From assembly GCA_902777005.1 (NCBI GenBank), contig CACYSB010000005.1, forward strand, positions 186,001-250,000: 64,000 nt of DNA. Direction: 5' to 3'. The stretch is from an uncultured Bacteroidota bacterium (lineage in GTDB: Bacteria > Bacteroidota > Bacteroidia > Bacteroidales > P3). Within the stretch, counting starts at the first letter, position 1, and every line of letters starts with the position of its first letter. Positions 25,640-34,314 of the stretch are shown here, piece after piece. The notes beneath the pieces were generated by a model, which was not told the origin of the DNA, did not search any database, and was given only the letters and a program-made list of their open reading frames with translations. A program made the position numbers and the translations under genes.

Positions 25640-26710
25640 TTAAAACTCGTAGATGTACGACCACTCGATGAAGTCGATGTGGTCGTAGTGCACTTTCATG
25701 CCGGCGCCGAACAAATGATGACCGGTGTCTCCTATTCTATAGTATACCGCCACACGTTCATAGTATTGCTCCCAGTTGAGTGGGTAGTAGGCTAGGTAGT
25801 GCGCCAAGCCAAGGCGCAGTGTCAACGGCCCCCATTGTGTGTCAAAGAAGCCGAAAATAGCGGGGTATACCGGTAACTCATCTTTTGGAGCCATACGGCG
25901 ATGCGAGAAGTTGTAGCTTAGATCCAACGAACCGCCGACCGAAAAGCAGGGATGCACTCGCTGTATGTATCCCAGTTGAATCATATAGGTGGGGTAATAG
26001 ATTATGTCGTCAATGTCGTCGTAACGCGACATGACTGCACCGGATGAGACCAAGAGGAACGGCCTGCCGTAGGCATGGAAGTTGCTGTCGCTGAAGAAGG
26101 TTGGGCGGTGGTGGTAAGAGCGCCGCGCAGGGCCGAACCGCAAGCCCAGTTCTGCCTGTAGATAGTTGAGGCCGTGGTTGGGCTTATACATGTAACCGTT
26201 GCTGGAATGTACCAACTTGCCTGTCAGCGTCAATGTAAGTGCATTTGTCAGCGGCTGTTCGTACATAAAGCCCAGGTCAATCAAGCAATTCAGCGATGAG
26301 CCTATGAAGGTGTTGTTGGTGTCGTGCGTGATGCTGTATGGCTTGGTGTACATCGACAGCCCCACGCTGTACACCCAGTTGAGATGCCCGATAAGGGGGC
26401 CGTTGAGGGTCCATGCCAACCCTATGCGGTCGCCCGCCACACTGTTCCATATATGGGCGTAGTTCATACGAACCCCAATCATGGGCTCATCCCAGAAACG
26501 GTGCCAGAAGATATTGGTGTCGTTATGACTCCACAGCGCTGCCACGTCTATGCCGCCAGTAGGCGACCGCCCGTCAAACGGCGAGCCGTTGGTGGCAATC
26601 ACGCTGCCATAGGTGCCGCTGACAGCATAATGAGTAGGTTGCCCCTTGGCGGCTGTGTGTAGCAACACAAGCAGCACAAGGGGCAACCATATTTTATGCA
26701 GTGTCTGCAT
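25640..26710 (-). CDS. PagL-like lipid A acyloxyacyl hydrolase family outer-membrane protein
   Basis: A 356-residue outer-membrane protein with signal peptide (residues 1-23, ending KGQ). The central segment KLVHSSNGYMYKPNHGLNYLQAELGLRF (about residues 167-194 region) has the His-Ser-N-G and P-N-x-G-x-N pattern of PagL/acyloxyacyl hydrolases, which remove a 3-O acyl chain from lipid A; the His-Ser pair is the probable catalytic core. Barrel-like alternating strands run to the C-terminal aromatic Phe. Located 6 bases after the acyl-CoA dehydrogenase gene, so in the etf operon. Assignment to a lipid A enzyme is by motif and not proven. Confidence 0.78.
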   Translation of the reverse strand: MQTLHKIWLPLVLLVLLHTAAKGQPTHYAVSGTYGSVIATNGSPFDGRSPTGGIDVAALWSHNDTNIFWHRFWDEPMIGVRMNYAHIWNSVAGDRIGLAWTLNGPLIGHLNWVYSVGLSMYTKPYSITHDTNNTFIGSSLNCLIDLGFMYEQPLTNALTLTLTGKLVHSSNGYMYKPNHGLNYLQAELGLRFGPARRSYHHRPTFFSDSNFHAYGRPFLLVSSGAVMSRYDDIDDIIYYPTYMIQLGYIQRVHPCFSVGGSLDLSYNFSHRRMAPKDELPVYPAIFGFFDTQWGPLTLRLGLAHYLAYYPLNWEQYYERVAVYYRIGDTGHHLFGAGMKVHYDHIDFIEWSYIYEF

Positions 26711-26716
26711 GGGTGT

Positions 26717-28420
26717 TTACTCGGCGCGGAAGCTGGCAAGGTCGGCTTCAGTGAAGTGCATTACGTAGTAGCACTTGGCACATACATCTTCCTCAGTCAT
26801 GCGGACATACACGTTGGCGCTCTTCTCGAAGAGTTCGGGGGCGCGTCTGGCGTCGTCAATGATGAGGAGCGACATAATAATCTCACAAGTCATGTCGTAG
26901 AGGCGGCGTGCCAAGAAGTCGTGCACCTCTTGGCTGTTGGCCTCGTTGACGTAGGCCACGGCCTTCTCGTAGAGGTCAATGAGCGGAGCTACACGGCTCT
27001 TCAGTTCGCATTCGGAAGTCTTGGCCATCATGTCGCGCATCACCTGCAGGTAAGTGCCATTGGTGATGTAGCGCACTGCGGCGACGACCTGCAGCTGTGT
27101 GGTGCCTTCGTAGATGCTGAAGATGCGGGCGTCGCGGTATAGGCGCTGGCTCTTGTATTCCATGATGAAGCCTGAGCCGCCATGGATGCTTATGGCATCG
27201 TAGGCGTTCTGGCTGGCGTACTCGCTGTTCATGCCCTTGGCTATGGGAGTGAAGGCGTCGGCCAAGCGGCTGTAGGTCTTCATCTCGGTGCGTTCTTCGG
27301 GCGTAAGTTTGCGGTCGCGCTGTATGTCTTCAAGACTTTTGTATAGGTCTACATAGCGGGCTGTCTGGTACAGCAGGCTGCGGCCGGCGTCGAGCTTGGC
27401 TTTCATGCGGCTAAGCATGTCGTAGACGGCGGGGAACTGTATTATCTTCTGGCCGAACTGTGCACGCTCGCGAGCATAGGCGAGGCCTTCGTTGTAGGCT
27501 TCCTGCTCCACGCCGACGCTCTGGGCAGCAATGCCGAGGCGGGCGCCGTTCATCAGTGCCATGACATATTTGATGAGGCCCATCTTGCGGTCACCGCAGA
27601 GTTCTGCCTTGGCGTTCTTGTAGGTGAGCTCGCAGGTGGGGCTGCCGTGGATGCCGAGTTTGTGCTCAATGTGGCGCACGTCGACGCCGCCGTTGCGCTT
27701 GTCGTAGATGAACATCGAGAGGCCGCGGCCGTCCTTGGTGCCCTCCTCGCTGCGGGCGAGCACAAGGTGGATGTCAGAGTCGCCGTTGGTGATGAATCGT
27801 TTCACGCCGTTCAAACGCCAGCAATTCTCCTTCTCGTCGAATGTGGCCTTGAGCATCACGCGCTGCAGGTCGCTGCCGGCGTCGGGCTCCGTAAGGTCCA
27901 TGCTCATGGTCTCACCGGCGCAGATGCGCGGTATGTACTTCTGCCTCTGCTCCTCGCTGCCGAACTCATAGAGGGTGTCTATGCAGCTCTGCAGGCTCCA
28001 TATGTTCTGGAAACCGGCGTCCGAGGCGCTGATAATCTCGCTCATCATGCTGAAGACGACACTGGGGAGGTTGAGTCCGCCGTAGCGGCGCGGCATGCTT
28101 ACGCCGTAAAGGCCAGCTTTGCGGGTCACATCGAGGTTCTCCTTGGTCTTGCTGGCATACACCATGCGGTTGTTCTCTAGGTGCGGTCCCTCAAGGTCCA
28201 CGCTCTCCGAGTTGGGCTCTATGACGTTGGCGGCCACATCGCCGGTAATCTCAAGGATGCGGCGGTAGTTCTCTATGGTGTCCTCGAAGTCCACGGGGGC
28301 GTAGTCGATGCCCTTCTGGGCGTCCTCGTAATTCTTTTCGCGAAGCTCGACCAGACGCTTCATTTGCGGATGCTCCAGATGGAACGCTATCTCAGGATGG
28401 TCGGTATAGTAGTTTGCCAT
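26717..28420 (-). CDS. Acyl-CoA dehydrogenase
   Basis: A 567-residue member: FAD and substrate signatures MDLTEPDAGSDL (residues about 172-183), RFITNGDSDIHLVLAR, NGARLGIAAQSVG, the AISIHGGSGFIMEY segment and the catalytic-base region IYEGTTQLQ. It is longer than the usual 380-residue enzyme because of a helical C-terminal domain of about 130 residues, as in the large FadE-like class common in Bacteroidales. Electrons go to EtfAB, encoded directly upstream, so etfB-etfA-acd form an energy-yielding unit of acyl-CoA or short-chain fatty acid metabolism. Confidence 0.95.
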   Translation of the reverse strand: MANYYTDHPEIAFHLEHPQMKRLVELREKNYEDAQKGIDYAPVDFEDTIENYRRILEITGDVAANVIEPNSESVDLEGPHLENNRMVYASKTKENLDVTRKAGLYGVSMPRRYGGLNLPSVVFSMMSEIISASDAGFQNIWSLQSCIDTLYEFGSEEQRQKYIPRICAGETMSMDLTEPDAGSDLQRVMLKATFDEKENCWRLNGVKRFITNGDSDIHLVLARSEEGTKDGRGLSMFIYDKRNGGVDVRHIEHKLGIHGSPTCELTYKNAKAELCGDRKMGLIKYVMALMNGARLGIAAQSVGVEQEAYNEGLAYARERAQFGQKIIQFPAVYDMLSRMKAKLDAGRSLLYQTARYVDLYKSLEDIQRDRKLTPEERTEMKTYSRLADAFTPIAKGMNSEYASQNAYDAISIHGGSGFIMEYKSQRLYRDARIFSIYEGTTQLQVVAAVRYITNGTYLQVMRDMMAKTSECELKSRVAPLIDLYEKAVAYVNEANSQEVHDFLARRLYDMTCEIIMSLLIIDDARRAPELFEKSANVYVRMTEEDVCAKCYYVMHFTEADLASFRAE

Positions 28421-28422
28421 AA

Positions 28423-29445
28423 TTATTTGCTGTTCTGTTTGTAATACTTAATCATCTTGGGGACCACTTCCTCAACCGTGCCGGTGATGACATAGTCGGC
28501 TATCTTGTTGATGGGAGCCTCGGGGTCGCTGTTGATGCTGATGATGATGCCCGAGTCCTGCATGCCCGCTATGTGCTGTATCTGTCCGCTGATGCCGCAG
28601 GCAATGTACACCTTGGGGTGCACCGTTACGCCCGTCTGGCCAATCTGGCGGTCGTTGTCAATCCAGCCGGCATCCACGGCGGCGCGGCTTCCGCCCACCT
28701 CGCCGTGCAGCACCTTGGCGAGCTCGAAGAGCATGTCGAAGCCCTCTTTCGAGCCCACGCCATAGCCGCCGGAGACGACGATGGGGGCGCCCTTGAGGTT
28801 GTGCTTGGCAGCCTCCACATGGTGGTCGAGCACTTTCACTACAAAGGCTTCGGGACCTACATATTTGCTCACTTCCGGATACACCACCTCTTTCTTGCAG
28901 CTGCCCTCATATACGGCTTTCTGCATGACGCCGCTGCGCACCGTGGCCATCTGCGGGCGGTGGTCAGGGTTGACGATGGTGGCCACGATGTTGCCGCCGA
29001 AGGCGGGACGTATCTGGTACAGCAGGTTCTCGTACACCTTGCCGCTCTTCTTGTCCTCGTAGGGACCTATCTCCAACTGCGTGCAGTCGGCGGTGAGGCC
29101 GCTGGTGAGGCTCGACGAGACGCGCGGGCCGAGGTCGCGGCCGATGACCGTGGCGCCCATCAGGCATATCTGCGGCTGCTCCTCCTTGAAGAGGTTCACC
29201 ACTATGTCCGTGTGCGGTGCCGAGGTGTAGGGGAACAGTTCGGGGGCGTCGAAGACGAAGAGCTTGTCCACACCGTAAGGCAGCACCTGCTCCTCCACCT
29301 TGCCCTTGATGCCGGTGCCGATAGCCACAGCGTGCAGCTCCACGCCCAGCTCGTTGGCCAGCTTGCGGCCTTTGGTCAGAAGTTCCTGCGAGACTTCGCG
29401 CACCTCGGTGCCTTCAATCTCTATATATACGAATACGTTGTTCAT
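28423..29445 (-). CDS. etfA: Electron transfer flavoprotein, alpha subunit
   Basis: A 340-residue FixB/EtfA. The C-terminal FAD-binding domain has IVVSGGYGVGSKEGF, DAGWIDNDRQIGQTGVTVHPKVYIACGISGQIQHIAGM and INSDPEAPI, the family signature. With EtfB it shuttles electrons between the acyl-CoA dehydrogenase and a membrane or ferredoxin partner. 36 bases after etfB, and 2 bases before the dehydrogenase gene. Confidence 0.97.
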   Translation of the reverse strand: MNNVFVYIEIEGTEVREVSQELLTKGRKLANELGVELHAVAIGTGIKGKVEEQVLPYGVDKLFVFDAPELFPYTSAPHTDIVVNLFKEEQPQICLMGATVIGRDLGPRVSSSLTSGLTADCTQLEIGPYEDKKSGKVYENLLYQIRPAFGGNIVATIVNPDHRPQMATVRSGVMQKAVYEGSCKKEVVYPEVSKYVGPEAFVVKVLDHHVEAAKHNLKGAPIVVSGGYGVGSKEGFDMLFELAKVLHGEVGGSRAAVDAGWIDNDRQIGQTGVTVHPKVYIACGISGQIQHIAGMQDSGIIISINSDPEAPINKIADYVITGTVEEVVPKMIKYYKQNSK

Positions 29446-29481
29446 GTTCCTTTGTTTATCGTTGTCGGCAGAGCCGGCACG

Positions 29482-30351
29482 TTAGCCAATAATCTTATCG
29501 TTTAACAATTCCTGGATGAGGCCGTTGATGTCCTCGTCTTTTGCTGTGAGGGTCTTGCTCTCCTTGGCCTGGAAGGCGATGCTCTGCACCTCCTTCACCT
29601 TGGTGGGCGAGCCGCTCATGCCGCACTGGCTGGGGTCGCCGTCCACGTCGGCAACGCTCCATTGCGTGAGGTTGAGGTACTGGCGCTCGGCGCGGAGCCC
29701 CTTGCGGCTGTCGTCCTCGGCCACCTCGAGCGGGCAGGCTGCGTACTTGTACTTCATCACCAGCTTTGCGTTCTGGGGGCGGCACTCGGCGGCCGAGCCG
29801 TTGACGGTGACCACCAGCGGCAGTGGAGCTTCCACCACCTCGACGCCGCCGTCGATCATGCGGCGGATGGTGGCCTTGCCGTTCTCAACCTTGAGTATCT
29901 CTTCGGCGTAGGTCACTTGGTTCAGCCCCAGCTTTTGCGCCACCTGCGGACCCACCTGTGCAGTGTCGCCGTCGATGGCCTGGCGGCCGCCGATTACGAG
30001 GTCCACGTTGCCGATCTTCTTGATGGCAGTGGCCAAGGCATAGCTTGTGGCCAGCGTGTCGGCACCGGCGAAGAGGCGGTCGGTCAGCAGCCAGCCGGTG
30101 TCGGCGCCACGGTAGAGGCCTTCGCGGATAATCTCGCCGGCGCGCGGCGGACCCATGGTCAGCAGCCCCACGGTGGTACCGGGGTTCTGTTCCTTTATGC
30201 GGAGCGCCTGCTCCAGTGCATTCAAATCTTCTGGGTTAAAAATAGCGGGCAGCGCGGCACGGTTAACCGTTCCCTCAGCTGTCATAGCATCCTTGCCAAC
30301 ATTCCTTGTGTCAGGTACTTGTTTGGCAAGTACAACAATCTTCAAACTCAT
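29482..30351 (-). CDS. etfB: Electron transfer flavoprotein, beta subunit
   Basis: A 289-residue FixA/EtfB: KIVVLAKQVPDT, NPEDLNALEQALRIKE, GGRQAIDGDTAQVGPQVAQKLGLNQVTYAEEI and the C-terminal insertion with acidic DDSRKG. The ATG at 30351 is preceded by a TATTTTTG box (30381-30374), so this is the first gene of etfB-etfA-acd-pagL-like. Length is somewhat above the usual 260 because of the C-terminal extension. Confidence 0.96.
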   Translation of the reverse strand: MSLKIVVLAKQVPDTRNVGKDAMTAEGTVNRAALPAIFNPEDLNALEQALRIKEQNPGTTVGLLTMGPPRAGEIIREGLYRGADTGWLLTDRLFAGADTLATSYALATAIKKIGNVDLVIGGRQAIDGDTAQVGPQVAQKLGLNQVTYAEEILKVENGKATIRRMIDGGVEVVEAPLPLVVTVNGSAAECRPQNAKLVMKYKYAACPLEVAEDDSRKGLRAERQYLNLTQWSVADVDGDPSQCGMSGSPTKVKEVQSIAFQAKESKTLTAKDEDINGLIQELLNDKIIG

Positions 30352-30373
30352 TTCTATTTGTTTTAATAAAATG

Positions 30374-30381
30374 CAAAAATA
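30374..30381 (-). promoter_or_regulatory. Bacteroidota -7 promoter box for the etf operon
   Basis: TATTTTTG on the minus strand, 22 bases before the etfB ATG. Confidence 0.65.
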
Positions 30382-30465
30382 CGTTAAATTCCCGATATGG
30401 CCAAAAAAAAGTGCCCCTTCTCTGTCATTTTAACTTTTCCCTGTGGGCTTCATATCATGCCTTCT

Positions 30466-30588
30466 TCGCCGCCTCTCCGTATCCGCTCCGTCTGTTCTAC
30501 GGTTGTTTACCGGTTGTTCTCCGGTTTAAGCCGTTAAACAGTCGGTATACAACCGGAAAAATCACGGCGTGGGGACGGTGCGTGGGCG
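30466..30588 (+). repeat. 11-bp-phased palindromic array, copy D
   Basis: NCG triplets at 30466, 30477, 30488, 30499, 30510, 30521, a 10-base step to 30531, then 30542, 30553, 30564, 30575, 30586. The next phase position, 30597, is the last base of the nitroreductase stop codon. Fills the gap between the etf promoter and that gene. Confidence 0.88.
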
Positions 30589-30596
30589 TAGTGGCC

Positions 30597-31346
30597 TCAG
30601 AAGTCCCACATGCCGCTGTCCTTGAGGAACTGCAGGAGGTCGTTGGAGACGGCGGTATTCATCGAGCGCGGGTAGCGCTTGGTGGTGAATATCTCGCAGT
30701 AGTTGCGCGTGCCGTTCTCGGCGACCATCTGGCGGTTGAAGGGGTGCTCGTCGCGGACGCGGTGACTCTCAACGAGTTCGGCGTCGGTGGGCACATGGTA
30801 TGTCTCGCTGTGGAGGACGGCGTCGCGGCCGAGGCGTTCGCTCGTGCGTGGCTCCTCGGCGGGATGGCCCATGGCGATGGCGATGACGGGTATCACGCCT
30901 TTGGGGCACTGCAGCAGCTCGGCTATCTGGCGCGTGTTGTAGTTGACGGTGCCGAGGTAGCAGAAGCCGAGGCCTTGGGCTTCGGCGGCGATGCAGATGT
31001 TCTGGGCGCAGAGCGAGGCGTCGACGAGTGCGGAGACGAACCAGAGGAGGTTGCCGTAGGGTTCGTCGCAGCCGTTGACGCGGCAGTACTGGTGGTAGCG
31101 TGCCACGTCGGTGCAGAGGGTGAGCCACAGTGGTGCGGTGGAGCATTGGCCGAAGTGGAGCTTGCAGAGCTCTCTGCGCAGGGGTTCCTGCGTTGTGGCT
31201 ATGACGCTGTAGAGCTGCATGTTGCCGGTGTTGCTGGCGCGCAGTCCGCAATCCACGATGCTGTTCAGCAGTTCGTCGCTGACGGCTTCGGGGGTGAACT
31301 GGCGCACGGAGCGGTGTTGCAGCATGGTGTCGATGGCGTTGTTCAT
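30597..31346 (-). CDS. Nitroreductase family protein (NfsA/FMN reductase type)
   Basis: A 249-residue FMN-dependent nitroreductase: HRSVRQFTPEAV (residues about 11-22), the RASNTGNMQLYSVI ligand helix, NICIAAEAQGLGFCYLGT and a C-terminal LGRDAVLHSETYHVP and basic tail typical of longer NfsA-like enzymes. Likely NAD(P)H-dependent reducer of nitro compounds or quinones. The ATG at 31346 is chosen; a longer frame to 31760 is only a shadow of the GT39 gene. It follows GT39 by 14 bases, and its end abuts the phased array. Confidence 0.87.
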   Translation of the reverse strand: MNNAIDTMLQHRSVRQFTPEAVSDELLNSIVDCGLRASNTGNMQLYSVIATTQEPLRRELCKLHFGQCSTAPLWLTLCTDVARYHQYCRVNGCDEPYGNLLWFVSALVDASLCAQNICIAAEAQGLGFCYLGTVNYNTRQIAELLQCPKGVIPVIAIAMGHPAEEPRTSERLGRDAVLHSETYHVPTDAELVESHRVRDEHPFNRQMVAENGTRNYCEIFTTKRYPRSMNTAVSNDLLQFLKDSGMWDF

Positions 31347-31360
31347 GGTTATGTTGTGTG

Positions 31361-33130
31361 TTATTGTTTCGTGATGAAAAGTGTGTCGTGGCTGTAGCGC
31401 ACGGTGGCGTTGAATTTGGGACTGTTGTCGGCGGGTTCGTAGCCGATGTGGCCTATGGCGAAGCCTGCCACATGTGTGCCTTCGGCAAGGCCGTAGGGTA
31501 TTTCTATAGGCTGCTGTATCACGGTTGTGGCGTTGGCAGGCAGGGTGTCGGTCAGGAGACCGAAGGCGCCGGGGGCGTAGTGTTGCGTCACGTGGAAGTA
31601 CAGCTGCAGCCTCAGTGGGCAACTGTCGGTGCTGTAGACGTCGAAGTGGTAGGGGTTGTGCACGGCGAGTGTGAGCACTACGGGTGCCAGGCTGTCGGCC
31701 TGTGCGGATAGGCTGTCGCGCCGCAGGCAGGGCAGGGCAAGGTTGAGCGGCGTGAGGCACTCTACCTCGAGCTCGCGCAGGGGTGTATAGTCATTGAAGA
31801 CGCTGTAATAGAATATATGGCCGTCGGCAAGCGCGAGGCTGTTGGCCTGCGTGTTGTTGTTGAGGTTGCCTACTATGACCTCCCGTCCGTGAAAGGTGCG
31901 GTCGAGGGTGTCGTACTGCCACTGGCTGTGGCGCGTGTAGAAGTAAGGCGAGCAGTAGCTCTCGTGCCCTGTGTAGTATCTGTATTTGGCTGCTGCGGTG
32001 TAGTTCTGCATGAAGACCACGGGGCGGTCGCCGGCGATGTCGGCAATCTGGCTGTAGGTCTGCCCTTGGTTCCACAGCTCGCCCTTGATGCCAAAGGGGT
32101 TGGCTACAGCCACTACACGTACGGCAATGAAGAGGACTGCGACGACTATGGCTGCGGTGCGTACAAAGCGGGAATCGCGCGCGCCGTAGAAGAGCAGTGC
32201 AGTGAGAGGTAGCGCTGCAGGCAGCACCCATTGCGGTTGCACTGGGCCACGGACGGTGCTGATGAGGAAGAAGAGAGCGAATCCAGCGGCAAGCCATAGC
32301 ATTGCTGCGCGTAGCGGCACGTCGTTCTTGCGGCTGTCGGCTATGCCGCGCCAGTAGTGGTACAGCCACAGTGGGTTGAATATGGTGAGCAGAAGCGCGA
32401 GATATTCAAGGGTATAGCTGGGCTTGTAGGCCCAGGCGTTGCGACCGGAGAGGTGGTAGCCGAACGAGACCCAGTCGTGGGTGTACTGCCACCACAGGTG
32501 TGGCAGGAAGAGCAGCAGCGCCGTAAGGCCTGCTGCGTATAGCTGCCAGCGCCGGAAGAGCCGCAGGTCGCTTAGCAGTACCAACAGTACTACCAGGGCA
32601 CCGTGGTACTTGCTATAGCCCAGCAGGGCCACAGCCGAGCCCATGATGAGGGCGTTGGGTAGTGTGCTGTTTTCGCGGAAGCGCTTGTAGGCCCACAGGA
32701 AGGCCACGGTGAAGAACATCAGCGGCGCGTCGGGTACCGCAAGGAAGCCGTAGAGCTGCAGCAGCGGTTGCGAGAAGCAGAGCAGCACATAGAGCAGCCC
32801 GTCGCGCCGCGTGGCATCGTTAGGCTTTATCAGATGCCAGAATAATAGCAGGTAGAGCGGTTGCAGTAGGGTGGAGAAAAAACGTATGTCCAAGGCGCCG
32901 GGTAGCCACGATGAGAGCCATACCAGCACTGCAACCATTGGCGGATGGTCGAAATAGCCCCAGTCCAGATGCTGGGAAAAATACCAATAATAGGCCTCGT
33001 CGTTGGCAAGACCGGTCAGGGCTGCCTGCAGCAGGTTGACTGTCCACCATGCCGCGAGCAGCAATAAAACAAGGGTGTCGGGCTTTAGGTTCCCGACACC
33101 CTGTGTGATTTTAGAGCGAAACGCCACCAT
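31361..33130 (-). CDS. GT39/ArnT-like membrane glycosyltransferase
   Basis: A 589-residue polytopic protein: about eleven helices in the first 370 residues, with the GLANDEAYYWYFSQ segment (catalytic Asp-Glu pair near residue 43) that marks the ArnT/PMT superfamily, then a soluble C-terminal domain of about 220 residues. Such enzymes transfer sugars from polyprenyl-phosphate donors to protein, lipid A or polymers in the periplasm. The start ATG lies inside the last bases of fabG (20-base overlap). Its first 25 codons contain the fab operon terminator hairpin, so its expression depends on read-through. Confidence 0.88.
   Translation of the reverse strand: MVAFRSKITQGVGNLKPDTLVLLLLAAWWTVNLLQAALTGLANDEAYYWYFSQHLDWGYFDHPPMVAVLVWLSSWLPGALDIRFFSTLLQPLYLLLFWHLIKPNDATRRDGLLYVLLCFSQPLLQLYGFLAVPDAPLMFFTVAFLWAYKRFRENSTLPNALIMGSAVALLGYSKYHGALVVLLVLLSDLRLFRRWQLYAAGLTALLLFLPHLWWQYTHDWVSFGYHLSGRNAWAYKPSYTLEYLALLLTIFNPLWLYHYWRGIADSRKNDVPLRAAMLWLAAGFALFFLISTVRGPVQPQWVLPAALPLTALLFYGARDSRFVRTAAIVVAVLFIAVRVVAVANPFGIKGELWNQGQTYSQIADIAGDRPVVFMQNYTAAAKYRYYTGHESYCSPYFYTRHSQWQYDTLDRTFHGREVIVGNLNNNTQANSLALADGHIFYYSVFNDYTPLRELEVECLTPLNLALPCLRRDSLSAQADSLAPVVLTLAVHNPYHFDVYSTDSCPLRLQLYFHVTQHYAPGAFGLLTDTLPANATTVIQQPIEIPYGLAEGTHVAGFAIGHIGYEPADNSPKFNATVRYSHDTLFITKQ
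33061..33101 (-). terminator. Intrinsic terminator of the fab operon, inside the GT39 gene
   Basis: A perfect 10-bp stem (GGGTGTCGGG at 33073-33082 with 33092-33101) around a 9-base loop, followed on the minus strand by TTGTTTTATT. It starts 10 bases after the fabG stop and overlaps the first 25 codons of the GT39 frame. Confidence 0.8.
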
Positions 33131-33857
33131 CGACGCAAATCACTTGGCCGGTGATGTATTCCGAGAGGTCGGAAGCCAGGAAGAGCGATGTGCGGGCAAT
33201 GTCGAGGTCGGTGCCGCCGCGGCGCAGCGGTATCTCGGCGAGCCACTTGTCGTGGGCTTCCTTGGGCATGGCCTGGGTCATGGCGGACTCTATGAGGCCG
33301 GGGGCTATAGCGTTGCAACGGATGCCGCGCGAGCCGACTTCCTTGGCCAGACTCTTGCTGAAGCCAATGATACCGGCCTTCGAAGCTGAGTAGTTGCACT
33401 GGCCGGCGTTGCCATTGACGCCCACCACCGAGGCGGTGTTGATGATGCTGCCGCTGCGCTGCTTGAGCATCATGGGCACGAAGGCCTTGCAGTAGTTGAA
33501 CACCGAGCGCAGGTTGACCTCCATGACGAGGTCCCAGTCCTTGGGCTGCATGCGCAGCAGGAGGTTGTCGCGGGTGATGCCGGCGTTGTTGACGAGGGCG
33601 TCGAGGCGACCGAATTCCTTCTGTACCTGTTCGGCAACGGCCATGGTCTGGTCGTAGTCGGCGGCGTTGCTGGCAATGAAGGTGCTCTTGGGGCTGTATT
33701 TCTGCAACTCGGCGAGCAGCTCTTTGCTGGCCTCGTTTTCCTGCAGGTCGGTGAATATCACGGTGGCACCCTCTTCGGCGAAGACGAGGGCGGTGCGGCG
33801 ACCGATGCCGCGCGAGCCGCCGGTTACCAATGCTATTTTGTCTTTTAGGATGTTCAT
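33111..33857 (-). CDS. fabG: 3-oxoacyl-ACP reductase
   Basis: A 248-residue short-chain dehydrogenase: VTGGSRGIGR (NADP loop, residues 11-20), SNAADYDQ, NNAGITRDN, the catalytic Ser in INTASVVG and Tyr-x3-Lys in YSASKAGI, and the C-terminal ITGQVICVDGG. It reduces 3-oxoacyl-ACP in fatty-acid elongation. The ATG at 33857 is chosen over an upstream in-frame start; 4 bases after fabZ. Last member of fabH-fabF-fabZ-fabG. Confidence 0.96.
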   Translation of the reverse strand: MNILKDKIALVTGGSRGIGRRTALVFAEEGATVIFTDLQENEASKELLAELQKYSPKSTFIASNAADYDQTMAVAEQVQKEFGRLDALVNNAGITRDNLLLRMQPKDWDLVMEVNLRSVFNYCKAFVPMMLKQRSGSIINTASVVGVNGNAGQCNYSASKAGIIGFSKSLAKEVGSRGIRCNAIAPGLIESAMTQAMPKEAHDKWLAEIPLRRGGTDLDIARTSLFLASDLSEYITGQVICVDGGVSL

Positions 33858-33861
33858 GTTA

Positions 33862-34293
33862 TTATTCTTTAGGGTTGTCGATAAGTGCAAATGTCAGTTC
33901 TCCCTGGCAGCAGGCTTTGCCGTTCACGGTGGCCTTTGCGTCGACGAAGAATATCATGCCGCGGCGGCTGGTGATTTTGGCACGGAGCTCCATGGTGTCG
34001 CCGGGGCGTACGGGCTGGCGGAAGCGCACGTTGTTGATGCCGCTGTAGAGCGGGGTGCGGCCCACGAGTTCGTCGCGCACCAGGATGCAGGAGGCCTGAG
34101 CCATGATTTCGCACTGTATCACGCCGGGAACCACGGGGTTGCCGGGGAAGTGCCCTTGCAGGAAGAACTCGTCGCCACGAACATGGTAGTGTGCTATGGC
34201 GGTGTCGCCCTCCATCACCACGTCGTCGATGAGCAGCATGGGCTCGCGATGTGGCAGGAAGGTCTTGATGTCGTCTCTGTTAAGTACGTTCAT
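33862..34293 (-). CDS. fabZ: 3-hydroxyacyl-ACP dehydratase, FabZ type
   Basis: A 143-residue hot-dog-fold enzyme: PHREPMLLIDDV, FLQGHFPGNPVVPGVI (catalytic His and, in the second motif, Glu at CEIMAQAS) and VRFRQPVRPGDTMELRA. It dehydrates 3-hydroxyacyl-ACP to trans-2-enoyl-ACP. Between fabF and fabG on one strand with short gaps (4 and 21 bases). Confidence 0.95.
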   Translation of the reverse strand: MNVLNRDDIKTFLPHREPMLLIDDVVMEGDTAIAHYHVRGDEFFLQGHFPGNPVVPGVIQCEIMAQASCILVRDELVGRTPLYSGINNVRFRQPVRPGDTMELRAKITSRRGMIFFVDAKATVNGKACCQGELTFALIDNPKE

Positions 34294-34314
34294 GTTATTG
34301 TGCTTTAGTGTGTT

